A DNA stretch of 43,573 nt from Bacteroidaceae bacterium. GTDB taxonomy: Bacteria > Bacteroidota > Bacteroidia > Bacteroidales > Bacteroidaceae. Under the pieces are notes generated by a model. It ran no database searches. It worked only from the letters and a program-made list of their open reading frames with translations, and was not told where the DNA came from. The position numbers were made by a program, and so were the translations under genes. Positions 29,654 to 39,268 of this stretch are shown here, in pieces; position 1 is the stretch's first letter; every line of letters begins with the position of its first letter. The DNA lies in contig JAKSLN010000008.1 in assembly GCA_024401165.1 (NCBI GenBank), positions 1 to 43,573 of the forward strand, read 5' to 3'.

Positions 29654-30940
29654 ATGGCTTTAGATTTTCAGCAGAACGGAGGTATTCAGTTTAACCTCAA
29701 TCCCAGTAATCCCAGCATTATCAAGGTGATTGGCGTGGGTGGTGGCGGTGGCAATGCCGTCAACCATATGTTCAATGAGGGCATCCACGATGTGACCTAT
29801 GTCTTGTGTAATACCGACAACAAGGCATTACAAGATTCACCCGTTCCCCACAAGCTCCAGCTTGGAAAGGATGGACTGGGAGCAGGTAACCGCCCTGCGA
29901 AGGCTCGTGAGGCGGCTATGGAGAGCATCGAGGAGATAAAAGATATGCTAAACGACGGCACTCGCATGGCCTTCATCACTGCGGGTATGGGTGGTGGTAC
30001 AGGCACGGGTGCTGCCCCCATCATCGCCCAGTGTGCCAAAGATGCAGGCATCCTAACCGTGGGAATTGTCACCATCCCCTTCAAGTTCGAAGGCAAAAAG
30101 AAGATTGTGCAGGCTTTAGAAGGAGTTGCTGAGATCAGCAAGCATGTGGATGCACTGCTGGTCATCAACAACGAGCGTTTGCGAGAGTTGTATCCCGAGT
30201 TGACTTTGCTCAATGCCTTTGCCAAGGCTGACGACACGCTTTCCATTGCGGCCAAGAGCATTGCTGAGATTATCACCATGCGTGGTAAGATTAACCTCGA
30301 CTTCCAGGATGTTACAACGGTCCTGAAAGAAGGTGGTGTGGCCATCATGAGTACGGGCTATGGCGAGGGAGAAGGCCGTGTTACCAAGGCAATCAAGGAG
30401 GCGCTCGACAGTCCTCTGCTTAACAACAATGACATCACTAATTCTCAGCGCATACTGATCAATATCAACTTTGGCACTGAAAGCAGCGACGATGAGGTGA
30501 CCATGGAGGAGATCAGCGAGGTGCATGAGTTCATGAACAACTTCCGCGACGATGTGGAGGTTAAGTGGGGTGTTGCCGTTGACGATTCGCTGGGCAATAA
30601 GGTCAAGATCACTTTGCTGGCAACTGGCTTTGGATTGAAGAACGTACCTGGCATGCCCAAGGAAAAGTGGGAACCAGAACCAGAAACGGAAGAGGCCAAC
30701 GAAGTGCTGATTGAACAATACTATGGTCGTGGAGATGGTTCAAACCTTTCACAGCGCCGCCCCAACTTGTACATCTTTGAGGATGACGAGATGGATGACA
30801 ATGACACGATTGCCATGGTGGAGAACACACCTACCTATCAACGTACGAAAGAAGACCTGAAGCGCATCAAGGGAAAGAACGCTCAAGGTGAAAGCAGCGA
30901 TAGCGAGGTTGTTGAGGAGAACAACCATATCACCTTCTGA
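29654..30940 (+). CDS. ftsZ: Cell division GTPase FtsZ
   Basis: 428 residues. The tubulin signature GGGTGTG is at residues 113-119; GVGGGGGNAVNHM near the N-terminus, the N-terminal T3 block CNTDNKAL and the synergy-loop NINFG segment are present. A variable linker leads to a C-terminal peptide around ENTPTYQRTKEDLKRIK, probably the FtsA-binding tail, followed by a further acidic extension ending HITF. FtsZ builds the Z ring. Last gene of the dcw cluster, followed by a hairpin shared with recO. Confidence 0.99.
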   Translation: MALDFQQNGGIQFNLNPSNPSIIKVIGVGGGGGNAVNHMFNEGIHDVTYVLCNTDNKALQDSPVPHKLQLGKDGLGAGNRPAKAREAAMESIEEIKDMLNDGTRMAFITAGMGGGTGTGAAPIIAQCAKDAGILTVGIVTIPFKFEGKKKIVQALEGVAEISKHVDALLVINNERLRELYPELTLLNAFAKADDTLSIAAKSIAEIITMRGKINLDFQDVTTVLKEGGVAIMSTGYGEGEGRVTKAIKEALDSPLLNNNDITNSQRILININFGTESSDDEVTMEEISEVHEFMNNFRDDVEVKWGVAVDDSLGNKVKITLLATGFGLKNVPGMPKEKWEPEPETEEANEVLIEQYYGRGDGSNLSQRRPNLYIFEDDEMDDNDTIAMVENTPTYQRTKEDLKRIKGKNAQGESSDSEVVEENNHITF

Positions 30941-30974
30941 AAAAAGAAAAAACAGTATAGAATCTCTATAAATT

Positions 30975-31020
30975 GTGGTTGGCGGGCACTCCTTAAGGGG
31001 AGTTGTCAGCCAACCACTTC
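30975..31020. terminator. Shared hairpin between convergent ftsZ and recO
   Basis: A 9-bp perfect stem (GTGGTTGGC at 30975-30983 with GCCAACCAC at 31009-31017) encloses a second stem (ACTCC at 30988-30992 with GGAGT at 30999-31003), followed on the + side by TTCTTTT. It lies 34 bases after the ftsZ stop. The right arm is inside the last codons of recO (Val-Val-Gly), so recO's end is part of the terminator. Confidence 0.75.
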
Positions 31021-31731
31021 TTTTAGAACATCCAGACTCTTGATCTCTGGGAAGTCTGGGATGTGGAGGCGGTAGTATCGGCAAAGCTGGTCCAATACGT
31101 AGTTGCGCTGTTGTCTGTTCATCTTAAAACGGCGCATCGTCTGGTAGTTCATTTTTAGGAAGCGAGGCACCCATTCTGCCTCTTCCCCTTTTAGATAGTG
31201 GGTGTGGATGGGGTGGAGCGCGCAAAATGAACCTTCCTGCAAGTCAAAAAAATGCATCTGGTCGCGATCCTCGCAGTTGGGCCAGAAACCTAGGTAGCGC
31301 GTCATCTTAATCAGGAATGCCAGATGAAAGTTGGCATAGTCGGATTCTGCAATGTCAAACCAGCAGAGCGAGTGCAGGAGGAACTTGAACAGGCGGTCGT
31401 TGTGGTCTTCGTTTCGCAAGGCGTAGTAAAGCACCTCGCCCAGAAACAGCGCAACCATACTCTTCAACGGCTCGTAGGGTAGGGATTGGTAGGGTTCGTA
31501 AACGTGCATGTCGCGGATGCGCTGCATGTTCTGCCGGGGACGGTAGTCCATGTCCAACTCAATGATGGAGAGAGGGCGCAGAAGTTGGGTCTTCACGCTC
31601 GACTTGTGAGATTTTGGCATCTTGACTAGGAAAGGCACTGTACCTCTGTTTTCTGTCAGGATGTCCACAATCAGACTATCGTCGTTGTAACGGAGTGAGT
31701 GAAGGACAATGCCGCGAGTCTTCTCGTACAT
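31006..31731 (-). CDS. recO: DNA repair protein RecO
   Basis: 241 residues from the ATG at 31731, matching family length; the N-terminus KTRGIVLHSLRYNDDSLIVDILTE is the OB-fold of RecO, followed by an alpha-helical C-domain. RecO helps RecR load RecA on SSB-coated single strands. An upstream ATG at 31776 would place the start inside the promoter's TAACTTTG, so it is rejected. Convergent with ftsZ. Confidence 0.93.
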   Translation of the reverse strand: MYEKTRGIVLHSLRYNDDSLIVDILTENRGTVPFLVKMPKSHKSSVKTQLLRPLSIIELDMDYRPRQNMQRIRDMHVYEPYQSLPYEPLKSMVALFLGEVLYYALRNEDHNDRLFKFLLHSLCWFDIAESDYANFHLAFLIKMTRYLGFWPNCEDRDQMHFFDLQEGSFCALHPIHTHYLKGEEAEWVPRFLKMNYQTMRRFKMNRQQRNYVLDQLCRYYRLHIPDFPEIKSLDVLKEVVG

Positions 31732-31773
31732 TATTTTAGTTGTTAGAAGAGCCTGTAACCTTTTATTTATTCG

Positions 31774-31781
31774 CAAAGTTA
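31774..31781 (-). promoter_or_regulatory. -7 box of recO (TAACTTTG)
   Basis: TAACTTTG on the minus strand, 43 bases before the recO ATG; no good -33 box was seen at the expected distance. Confidence 0.5.
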
Positions 31782-31854
31782 GTCAAAAAAAATTGGAAAC
31801 AGTTCGCTGGCGTGGTGAAAATGTGCTTTTTGAAACATTTTTTTGCTCAAATGT

Positions 31855-31885
31855 TTTGTCAGTTCGAAAAAACACCTTACCTTTG
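31855..31885 (+). promoter_or_regulatory. Promoter of tRNA-Glu / rpsT (TTTG-N19-TACCTTTG)
   Basis: TTTG at 31855-31858, 19-bp spacer, TACCTTTG at 31878-31885: the best match in the window to the Bacteroidetes housekeeping promoter. It lies 56 bases before the tRNA. Confidence 0.8.
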
Positions 31886-31940
31886 CACCCGCAAAACGAC
31901 ACCAGACTTTTTCATCTGTAAGTTGTTCTGCTTCCGGTAA

Positions 31941-32012
31941 GGTCCCTTCGTCTATCGGTTAGGACGAGAGATTTTCATTCTCTAAAGAGGAGTTCGACTC
32001 TCCTAGGGACTA
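31941..32012 (+). tRNA. tRNA-Glu (anticodon TTC)
   Basis: 72 bases fold into a full cloverleaf: acceptor GGTCCCT with AGGGACT (ending in a G-U pair), D stem GTCT/GGAC, anticodon stem AGAGA/TCTCT with loop TTTTCAT (anticodon TTC, Glu), T stem AGGAG/CTCCT with loop TTCGACT. CCA is not encoded. No terminator was seen before rpsT, 76 bp downstream. Confidence 0.97.
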
Positions 32013-32088
32013 CAATAATTTGGAGAAAGGTGCGAGGTCTAAGAGCCATACCACATCATACTCCGCAATACTTAAAACAATAAATAAA

Positions 32089-32343
32089 ATGGCAAATCAC
32101 AAATCATCACTCAAGAGAATCCGTCAGGAGGAGAAGAGAAGACTTCACAATCGTTACTACGCTAAGACCATGCGTAATGCTGTTCGTAAGTTGCGTGCAA
32201 CTAGCGACAAGGCTGCTGCTGTAGAGATGTATCCTTTGGTTCAGAAGACTCTCGACAAGCTCGCAAAGCGTAACATCATCCACAAGAACAAGGCTGCTAA
32301 CTTGAAGTCAAAGTTGGCTAAGCATATCGCAAAGCTCGGTTAA
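32089..32343 (+). CDS. rpsT: 30S ribosomal protein S20
   Basis: 84 residues, the usual size; [26 protein letters not shown] is the typical basic start, which fixes the ATG at 32089 although the frame is open further upstream. S20 is a primary binder of 16S rRNA in the small subunit. It seems to be transcribed together with the upstream tRNA-Glu and ends at a strong hairpin. Confidence 0.98.
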   Translation: MANHKSSLKRIRQEEKRRLHNRYYAKTMRNAVRKLRATSDKAAAVEMYPLVQKTLDKLAKRNIIHKNKAANLKSKLAKHIAKLG

Positions 32344-32371
32344 TTGTCAGCCAATCTTTGTGAGGGTAATA

Positions 32372-32402
32372 GAGAGAGTGCCGCAAGGTGCTCTCTTTTT
32401 TG
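32372..32402 (+). terminator. Rho-independent terminator after rpsT
   Basis: Stem GAGAGTGCC (32374-32382) with GGTGCTCTC (32387-32395), loop GCAA, then a run of T residues. Contains G-U pairs but is otherwise complete. Confidence 0.85.
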
Positions 32403-32512
32403 TTATGCCGCTAATTGCTGGCAAGTTGTGAGTTTTTCTGCAGCATTGCCTACTTTAGTCTTTTTCTACGAAAAAGAATTCTAAAATGTTTCTTGGTTTC
32501 CGCTTTTTTTTG

Positions 32513-32520
32513 TATCTTTG
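32513..32520 (+). promoter_or_regulatory. -7 box of gyrB (TATCTTTG)
   Basis: TATCTTTG, 29 bases before the gyrB ATG; a TTGG about 17 bases upstream may act as the -33 box. Confidence 0.6.
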
Positions 32521-32540
32521 CCCTCGAAAATATACAATAA

Positions 32541-34535
<1,995 letters not shown>

Positions 34536-34573
34536 ACTTTGCACTCAAAAGAGATATAAGAAAACATACAAAG

Positions 34574-34620
34574 AGAAGGGTTGAGAAGCGCTAGGTGCAG
34601 ATTCTTGATCCTTCTTTTTT
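34574..34620 (+). terminator. Rho-independent terminator after gyrB
   Basis: AGAAGGGTTGAGAA (34574-34587) can pair with TTCTTGATCCTTCT (34602-34615) through 14 positions including several G-U pairs, followed by a T run to 34620. Only 27 bases separate its end from the next start codon. Confidence 0.75.
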
Positions 34621-34647
34621 AAAATACCGATAATCTCGACCTGGACA

Positions 34648-36162
34648 ATGAAAAATATCAAGCGTTTTACCCTCCTTTCCTTTTCCCTCTTCTTATTATC
34701 GCTCCCTGCTTGGCCACAGCTTACCTATCTCGAACGCAGCACGCCCGAGGAGCAGGGACTTCAGTCCAAGGATGTTCTGGCCTATGTCGATTCGCTGATG
34801 AGTCAGTCAACGGCAGACATGCACGGCCTCATGATCCTTCGCAATGGAAAAGTTGTTGCGGAAAAGTATAACGAACCCTTTGCCGCACAGTACAGCCACA
34901 CACAATACTCGGCTTCCAAGACTTTCACTGCCGTTGCTGTAGGCATGGCGATCCAGGACAGTCTGCTTTCTTTGAACGATCACCTTGTTGATTTTGTCCC
35001 CGACATGTTGCCCGAGGTTGTCGACGACTCGCTTGCAGCCATTACGGTCGAGGATTTGTTGACCATGCGCTCGGGGTTCCCTGTCGATACTAACATGCGC
35101 ACCATATATCCCGACTGGATTCGCCAATACTTGTCCCATAGGTTGGTGGCGTTGCCCGGCACGCACTTTGCCTACGATAGCATCGACACCTATCTCCTCT
35201 CTGCCATTGTTCAGAAGGTTGAGGGTATCACCATTTTCGAACTCTTGAAGAATCGCCTTTTTACACCGATGGGCATTACCCAGGTTGCCTGGGAGGAGTC
35301 GCCCGAAGGCATCACTTGTGGCGGTTGGGGGCTTTATCTGCAGTTGGAGTCAATGGCAAAGTTCGGTCAGTTGCTTTTGCAACGTGGTCAGTGGAATGGT
35401 GAACAACTAGTTGATGCAGAATGGATTGACGCGATGACGACCTTGCGAGTTAGTCAGCCGAACGGACAGAAATACGGTTATCAGATATGGTTAACGGACT
35501 ATCCTGGAATGGTGCGATGTGACGGTGCGTGGGGACAGTATATCTATGTTATACCCGATCGTCAGATGGTGGTCGCTATGACCCAGTGTAAGCGTTCGGG
35601 CACACTCGACCACAAGGCAACTTGGAACCTCAGCCGCACATCCACGGTCGATGGTTCGGGACTGCCCGAGAGTCCTGATTACAAGGCGTTGAAGAATGCC
35701 CGTTATCGTTTCTCTCCGACGCGTGGAAAGGCAACGAGTCGCCATCTCCTGCCTGTCAGCGTTCGTCTGAGTAGCAATCCGTTGGAATGGGCGAGGGTAG
35801 ATTTTGACTTCAAGCGTCAGGGTAACCGCGAACCCGAACTCGTCCTGAAGGTCACGACCTCGAACAATGAAACCTTCGACCTTGTGTGCGGTTTTCAGAA
35901 GTGGACGCAGAACGAAATTAAAGGACTTCCGCTCAACCTGCGCACCTTCATCAATAATTTCAGCAACATCAAGCCCCCCTTCTATGCTGCCGCCAGTTAC
36001 GGCTGGACTTCGGAGGATGATCTCTATATCCGCTTGCATTATGTCAACTGGATTTCATCCTGTCGCCTCCATTTCCGCTTCAATGGCAATCGTGTGGAAC
36101 CCGACATCGTCCTGAGCAGCACCGACAAACGCCTTCGCTTCAACGCGACGGTCGTCAAGTGA
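34648..36162 (+). CDS. Exported serine hydrolase, beta-lactamase/PBP-fold family
   Basis: 504 residues. Signal peptide (KRFTLLSFSLFLLSLPAWPQ). The class C beta-lactamase-like motifs are visible: S88-A-S-K91 (nucleophile and base) and Y176-D-S178 in a typical context; a GAWGQYIYVIPD segment stands where the third motif loop is expected. Residues from about 340 form an extra beta-rich domain. Families of this type include carboxypeptidases, esterases and amide hydrolases, so the substrate cannot be named and antibiotic resistance should not be assumed. Stands alone between gyrB and the convergent sigma/anti-sigma pair. Confidence 0.88.
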   Translation: MKNIKRFTLLSFSLFLLSLPAWPQLTYLERSTPEEQGLQSKDVLAYVDSLMSQSTADMHGLMILRNGKVVAEKYNEPFAAQYSHTQYSASKTFTAVAVGMAIQDSLLSLNDHLVDFVPDMLPEVVDDSLAAITVEDLLTMRSGFPVDTNMRTIYPDWIRQYLSHRLVALPGTHFAYDSIDTYLLSAIVQKVEGITIFELLKNRLFTPMGITQVAWEESPEGITCGGWGLYLQLESMAKFGQLLLQRGQWNGEQLVDAEWIDAMTTLRVSQPNGQKYGYQIWLTDYPGMVRCDGAWGQYIYVIPDRQMVVAMTQCKRSGTLDHKATWNLSRTSTVDGSGLPESPDYKALKNARYRFSPTRGKATSRHLLPVSVRLSSNPLEWARVDFDFKRQGNREPELVLKVTTSNNETFDLVCGFQKWTQNEIKGLPLNLRTFINNFSNIKPPFYAAASYGWTSEDDLYIRLHYVNWISSCRLHFRFNGNRVEPDIVLSSTDKRLRFNATVVK

Positions 36163-36195
36163 TTGTTTTATTCATCGCTAAGTTTGTATCATCCT

Positions 36196-36244
36196 CCTTC
36201 GATGAAGGCAAAAAGCATAGAGGCGACCTCGCGGCCACCTCTAT
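36196..36244 (+). terminator. Possible hairpins after the serine hydrolase
   Basis: Two hairpins lie between the convergent genes: CCTTC-gat-GAAGG (36196-36208) and ATAGAGG / CCTCTAT (36217-36223 with 36238-36244). Neither is followed by a strong T run, so termination is uncertain. Confidence 0.4.
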
Positions 36245-36328
36245 TCTTCGTTAGCAAGTCGTATAGACTTCGTTTTGTTTTAGAATTAATACTAACAGTT
36301 ATAGAAAAAGCATAATCAAAAATGTTTC

Positions 36329-36829
36329 TTAGGGTTTCAACGCCTTCTCTGGCGCTTGATTTTCCATGAGCAGCGTGTCGTTTGCCTGCGATTCGATGAC
36401 TTGGTCAAAGGCTGTCTCAGGTGCGGCAGGCACTACTGCCGGAGGCAGCGTGACGACGTTCTCGCTTTGGTCTTGGTACATGGCCTGTTGTACGGCCAGA
36501 CTGATGCTCAACACCATAGCCACTGCTGCTGCTGCTTTGTAGAAGGGACGCAGTCTGTAGTCAAATTTCAGTCTCTTTGCTTTGACTGTGTGTACGGACG
36601 TGTCATCGCTCTTTATTTGCTTCAGGATACGCTGGTCAAACTCGTCTGGCAACTTGTCGTTTGCCGTTTCTTGCAGGCACTCGAACACTGTCTTGTAGCG
36701 TTGCAGATGCTCTGGCACTTCCTCTTGCGCAAAGAACTTGCGCAGTATGCTCTCTTCGAGGACCGTTGTCTCGCAGTCCCAGTAGCGTTGCAGCAGTTGC
36801 TCGATGTACTTATAGTCCATATTGCTCAT
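36329..36829 (-). CDS. Single-pass membrane protein, probable anti-sigma factor
   Basis: 166 residues. N-terminal cytoplasmic part of about 95 residues (YIEQLLQRYWDCETTVLEE-type helix often found in Bacteroidetes anti-sigma proteins), one membrane helix at about 97-117, and a short Pro/Ala-rich periplasmic tail. It overlaps the sigma gene by 20 bp, or 11 bp if the ATG at 36820 (MDYKYI) is used, which implies coupled translation. No FecR sensor domain is seen, so the signal is not the usual TonB-receptor type. Role inferred from position and topology. Confidence 0.75.
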   Translation of the reverse strand: MSNMDYKYIEQLLQRYWDCETTVLEESILRKFFAQEEVPEHLQRYKTVFECLQETANDKLPDEFDQRILKQIKSDDTSVHTVKAKRLKFDYRLRPFYKAAAAVAMVLSISLAVQQAMYQDQSENVVTLPPAVVPAAPETAFDQVIESQANDTLLMENQAPEKALKP

Positions 36830-37322
36830 ATTTAGCGATTTGCTCCCGCAGTTTTGCTCGTGCCCGATGCAGGTATACCTTCACTTGACTCTCGTTCAAC
36901 CTCAGGATTTCACCAATCTCACTATATGCCTTGCCTTCGTTGTCACGCAGTTGAATGATGCTGCGCTGTACTTCTGGCAAACCATCGATGAAGCGTCGAA
37001 GTGCGTCGATGCGCATCTTGGCGTCCAGTTCGTCGAGGGGCGTGGTGAAAGTCGTTGACGAGTCCATCTCCTCGTTCAGCCTCAGGTTGCTCTTCCGGGC
37101 TGCGCCGTTTCTGTCCAGGGCCAGGTTGCGGCAGATAGTCATGCAGAACGACTCTAATGACTGAATCTTGTCCCACTCTTCGCGACGCTCCCACATCTTG
37201 AGCAAGGTGTCTTGGACGATGTCCTCCGCTTCTTCCCTGTCCAGTGTGATTCGCAAGGCCAACCGGAACAACTTGTCCTTGAAGGGGAGTATTTCTTCGC
37301 GAAATATATGTTCTTTCATCAC
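36810..37322 (-). CDS. ECF-type RNA polymerase sigma factor (sigma-70 family)
   Basis: 170 residues. Region 2 at residues about 15-60 (FRLALRITLDREEAEDIVQD then LLKMW) and region 4 at about 115-160 (LPEVQRSIIQLRDNEGKAYSEI, then NESQVKVYLHRARAKLRE), with no regions 1 or 3: an ECF sigma. The first of two adjacent ATGs is taken as start. Downstream overlap with a membrane protein suggests a sigma/anti-sigma pair. No own TAnnTTTG promoter was found; it may be read from nadB, 79 bp upstream, through a strong hairpin in between. Confidence 0.93.
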   Translation of the reverse strand: MMKEHIFREEILPFKDKLFRLALRITLDREEAEDIVQDTLLKMWERREEWDKIQSLESFCMTICRNLALDRNGAARKSNLRLNEEMDSSTTFTTPLDELDAKMRIDALRRFIDGLPEVQRSIIQLRDNEGKAYSEIGEILRLNESQVKVYLHRARAKLREQIAKYEQYGL

Positions 37323-37340
37323 GCTCTATAAGGAAGACGA

Positions 37341-37368
37341 ATCTCCCCGTAAAATGTTACAGGGAGAT
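37341..37368 (-). promoter_or_regulatory. 12-bp hairpin in the leader of the sigma-factor gene
   Basis: On the minus strand ATCTCCCTGTAA pairs with TTACGGGGAGAT across a CATT loop, one G-U pair only. It ends 18 bases before the sigma-factor ATG and 33 bases after the nadB stop codon. On the opposite strand it is followed by a T7 run (37373-37379), so it would terminate + strand transcription. Its effect on the sigma mRNA is unknown. Confidence 0.6.
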
Positions 37369-37401
37369 GAAGTTTTTTTGAAAAAAGTTTCTCAGGCGTG
37401 A

Positions 37402-39003
37402 TTATTTCTGTAGTTTCGGGTTGTCTAGCGCATGCTTGGGATAGTCCACGGTGTAGTGAAGTCCACGGCTCTCCTTACGTTCAATGGCTTGGCGTGTAAT
37501 CAAATAGCCCACGTTGATCAGGTTGCGCAACTCGCAGATGTCCTTGGTCGGCTTCACACGCTTGAACAGATGTTCCGTCTCCTCGTATAGCAGGTCTAGG
37601 CGCTCCCACGCACGGTGCAGGCGCAGGTCGCTGCGCACGATGCCCACATATGTCGACATAATCTGGTTAACCTCCTTGGCATCCTGGGCAATGAGCACCT
37701 TCTCCTCGTTCGTCATCGTGCCTTCGTCGTTCCATTCGGGCACCTTGTCGTTGAACGAGTACTGATCGATGACCTCCAGCGAATGCTTCGCAGCCGCGTC
37801 GGCATATACCACCGCCTCGATGAGTGAATTGCTGGCCAGGCGGTTGCCGCCGTGCAGGCCCGTGCATGAGCACTCGCCCACGGCATAGAGTCTGCGTATG
37901 CTGCTCTGTCCGTCCAAGTCCACCTTGATGCCGCCGCACATATAGTGGGCGCAGGGTGCTACGGGGATGTATTCTTTCGTGATGTCGATGCCGATGCTCA
38001 GGCACTTGGCATATATGTTGGGGAAGTGGTGCTTCGTCTCCTCGGGATCCTTATGCGTCACGTCCAGGCACACGTGGTCCAGGCCGTGAATCTTCATTTC
38101 CTTATCGATGGCGCGGGCCACGATGTCGCGCGGTGCCAGCGACAGGCGCTCGTCATACTTCTGCATGAATTCTTCGCCGTTGGGCAGTCTCAGTATACCG
38201 CCGTAGCCGCGCATGGCTTCGGTGATGAGGTAGGCTGGATGGCGCTCGGCAGGGTTGTATAGAGCGGTGGGGTGGAACTGCACGAACTCCATGTCTTGCA
38301 CCTTGCCCTTGGCGCGGTACACCATGGCGATTCCGTCGCCCGTGGCAATGTTTGGGTTCGTTGTTGTGGCATACACGGCACCAGTGCCGCCCGTCGCCAT
38401 CAGCGTCACTTTGCTTAGGTACGTATCTATCTTGCCCGTCTCGGGGTTAAGGATGTAGGCGCCGAAACACTCAATGTCGGGCGTGCGTCGCGTCACGCGG
38501 ATGCCCATGTGGTGCTGCGTGATGATCTCCACGGCAAAGTGGTTCTCCAGTACGGTGATGTTTTGGTCCTTGCGAACTGCCTCCATCAGGCCGCGCTGAA
38601 TCTCGAATCCCGTGTCGTCGGCATGGTGGAGGATACGGAACTCGCAGTGGCCACCCTCGCGGTGCAGGTCGAAGTTGCCTTCGGCATCCTTGTCGAAGTT
38701 CACGCCCCACTTCACCAGGTCGGCAATGCCGGCCGGTCCGCCCTTTACCACTTGCTCCACGGCTGCCGGGTCGCTGATGAAGTCACCCGCTACCATGGTG
38801 TCCTGGATGTGCTTTTCGAAGTTGTCCACTTTTAGGTTCGTCACCGATGCAATGCCGCCCTGCGCTTTGGCCGTGTTGGCCTCGTCCAGCGTGGTCTTGC
38901 ACACCAGCGCCACCTTGCCTTTGCCGCTCTGGCTTACCTTCAATGCATAACTCATACCGGCCACTCCGCCGCCGATGATGAGAAAGTCGAATTTCCGTAT
39001 CAT
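37402..39003 (-). CDS. nadB: L-aspartate oxidase
   Basis: 533 residues. N-terminal FAD-binding GGGVAG (residues 11-16), AKAQGGIASV, the active-site region REGGHCEFRILHHADDTGFEI, QFHPTALYNPAERHPAYLITEAMRGYGGILR and CAHYMCGGIKVDLDGQSSI, all typical of NadB; the C-terminal helical domain is complete. It oxidises L-aspartate to iminoaspartate, the first step of NAD synthesis. nadA and nadC are not adjacent. The related succinate dehydrogenase flavoprotein is less likely, given the NadB-type blocks and length. Confidence 0.95.
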   Translation of the reverse strand: MIRKFDFLIIGGGVAGMSYALKVSQSGKGKVALVCKTTLDEANTAKAQGGIASVTNLKVDNFEKHIQDTMVAGDFISDPAAVEQVVKGGPAGIADLVKWGVNFDKDAEGNFDLHREGGHCEFRILHHADDTGFEIQRGLMEAVRKDQNITVLENHFAVEIITQHHMGIRVTRRTPDIECFGAYILNPETGKIDTYLSKVTLMATGGTGAVYATTTNPNIATGDGIAMVYRAKGKVQDMEFVQFHPTALYNPAERHPAYLITEAMRGYGGILRLPNGEEFMQKYDERLSLAPRDIVARAIDKEMKIHGLDHVCLDVTHKDPEETKHHFPNIYAKCLSIGIDITKEYIPVAPCAHYMCGGIKVDLDGQSSIRRLYAVGECSCTGLHGGNRLASNSLIEAVVYADAAAKHSLEVIDQYSFNDKVPEWNDEGTMTNEEKVLIAQDAKEVNQIMSTYVGIVRSDLRLHRAWERLDLLYEETEHLFKRVKPTKDICELRNLINVGYLITRQAIERKESRGLHYTVDYPKHALDNPKLQK

Positions 39004-39035
39004 GGTATATCTTTTGTTTTATTGTCTACGATGTG

Positions 39036-39043
39036 CAAATTTA
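39036..39043 (-). promoter_or_regulatory. -7 box of nadB (TAAATTTG)
   Basis: TAAATTTG on the minus strand, 32 bases before the nadB ATG. The -33 element is not clear. Confidence 0.5.
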
Positions 39044-39140
39044 CAAAATAAATACGAAAACACCCCCCATATCCGTCCACTTTTCTCCAAACCTTTTTCT
39101 CTTTTTGCATTTCTGCAGCAAATAATGCCGGGTTAGCGCT

Positions 39141-39268
39141 GAACTATGAACTATTTATCGTATCTTTGCACTGTGCACTATGAATTGCGAATTATGCACT
39201 ATGACTCCGAAGTTTGATGAACTTTAGCGAATAACTATGAACTATGCACTATGAATTATGAACTATTT
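39141..39268 (+). repeat. Short dispersed repeats in the dacB-like leader
   Basis: TGCACTATGAATT occurs exactly at 39174-39186 and 39245-39257, with a 10-base partial copy at 39195-39204; ATGAACTATTT occurs at 39146-39156 and again at 39258-39268, where it contains the start codon. The unit is roughly (A/G)NACTATGAA. The copies span the promoter and the whole leader. Confidence 0.75.
39161..39168 (+). promoter_or_regulatory. -7 box of the dacB-like gene (TATCTTTG)
   Basis: TATCTTTG, 89 bases before the ATG, which leaves a leader of about 80 bases made mostly of the short repeats. Confidence 0.55.

Noticed and set aside
31732-31776. Longer RecO start at 31776
   Set aside because: It would lie in the TAACTTTG promoter box, and the family N-terminus begins at the ATG at 31731.
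32020-32088. Upstream extension of the rpsT frame
   Set aside because: S20 begins with MANHKSS; the extra residues overlap the tRNA-to-gene leader and are not conserved ribosomal sequence.
34648-36162. Calling the serine hydrolase a beta-lactamase resistance gene
   Set aside because: The SxxK/YxS fold is shared with many peptidases and esterases, and no context points to antibiotic hydrolysis.
37402-39003. Reading nadB as a succinate dehydrogenase/fumarate reductase flavoprotein
   Set aside because: Length, the PAERHPAYLITEAMRGYGG block and lack of sdhB/sdhC neighbours favour L-aspartate oxidase.
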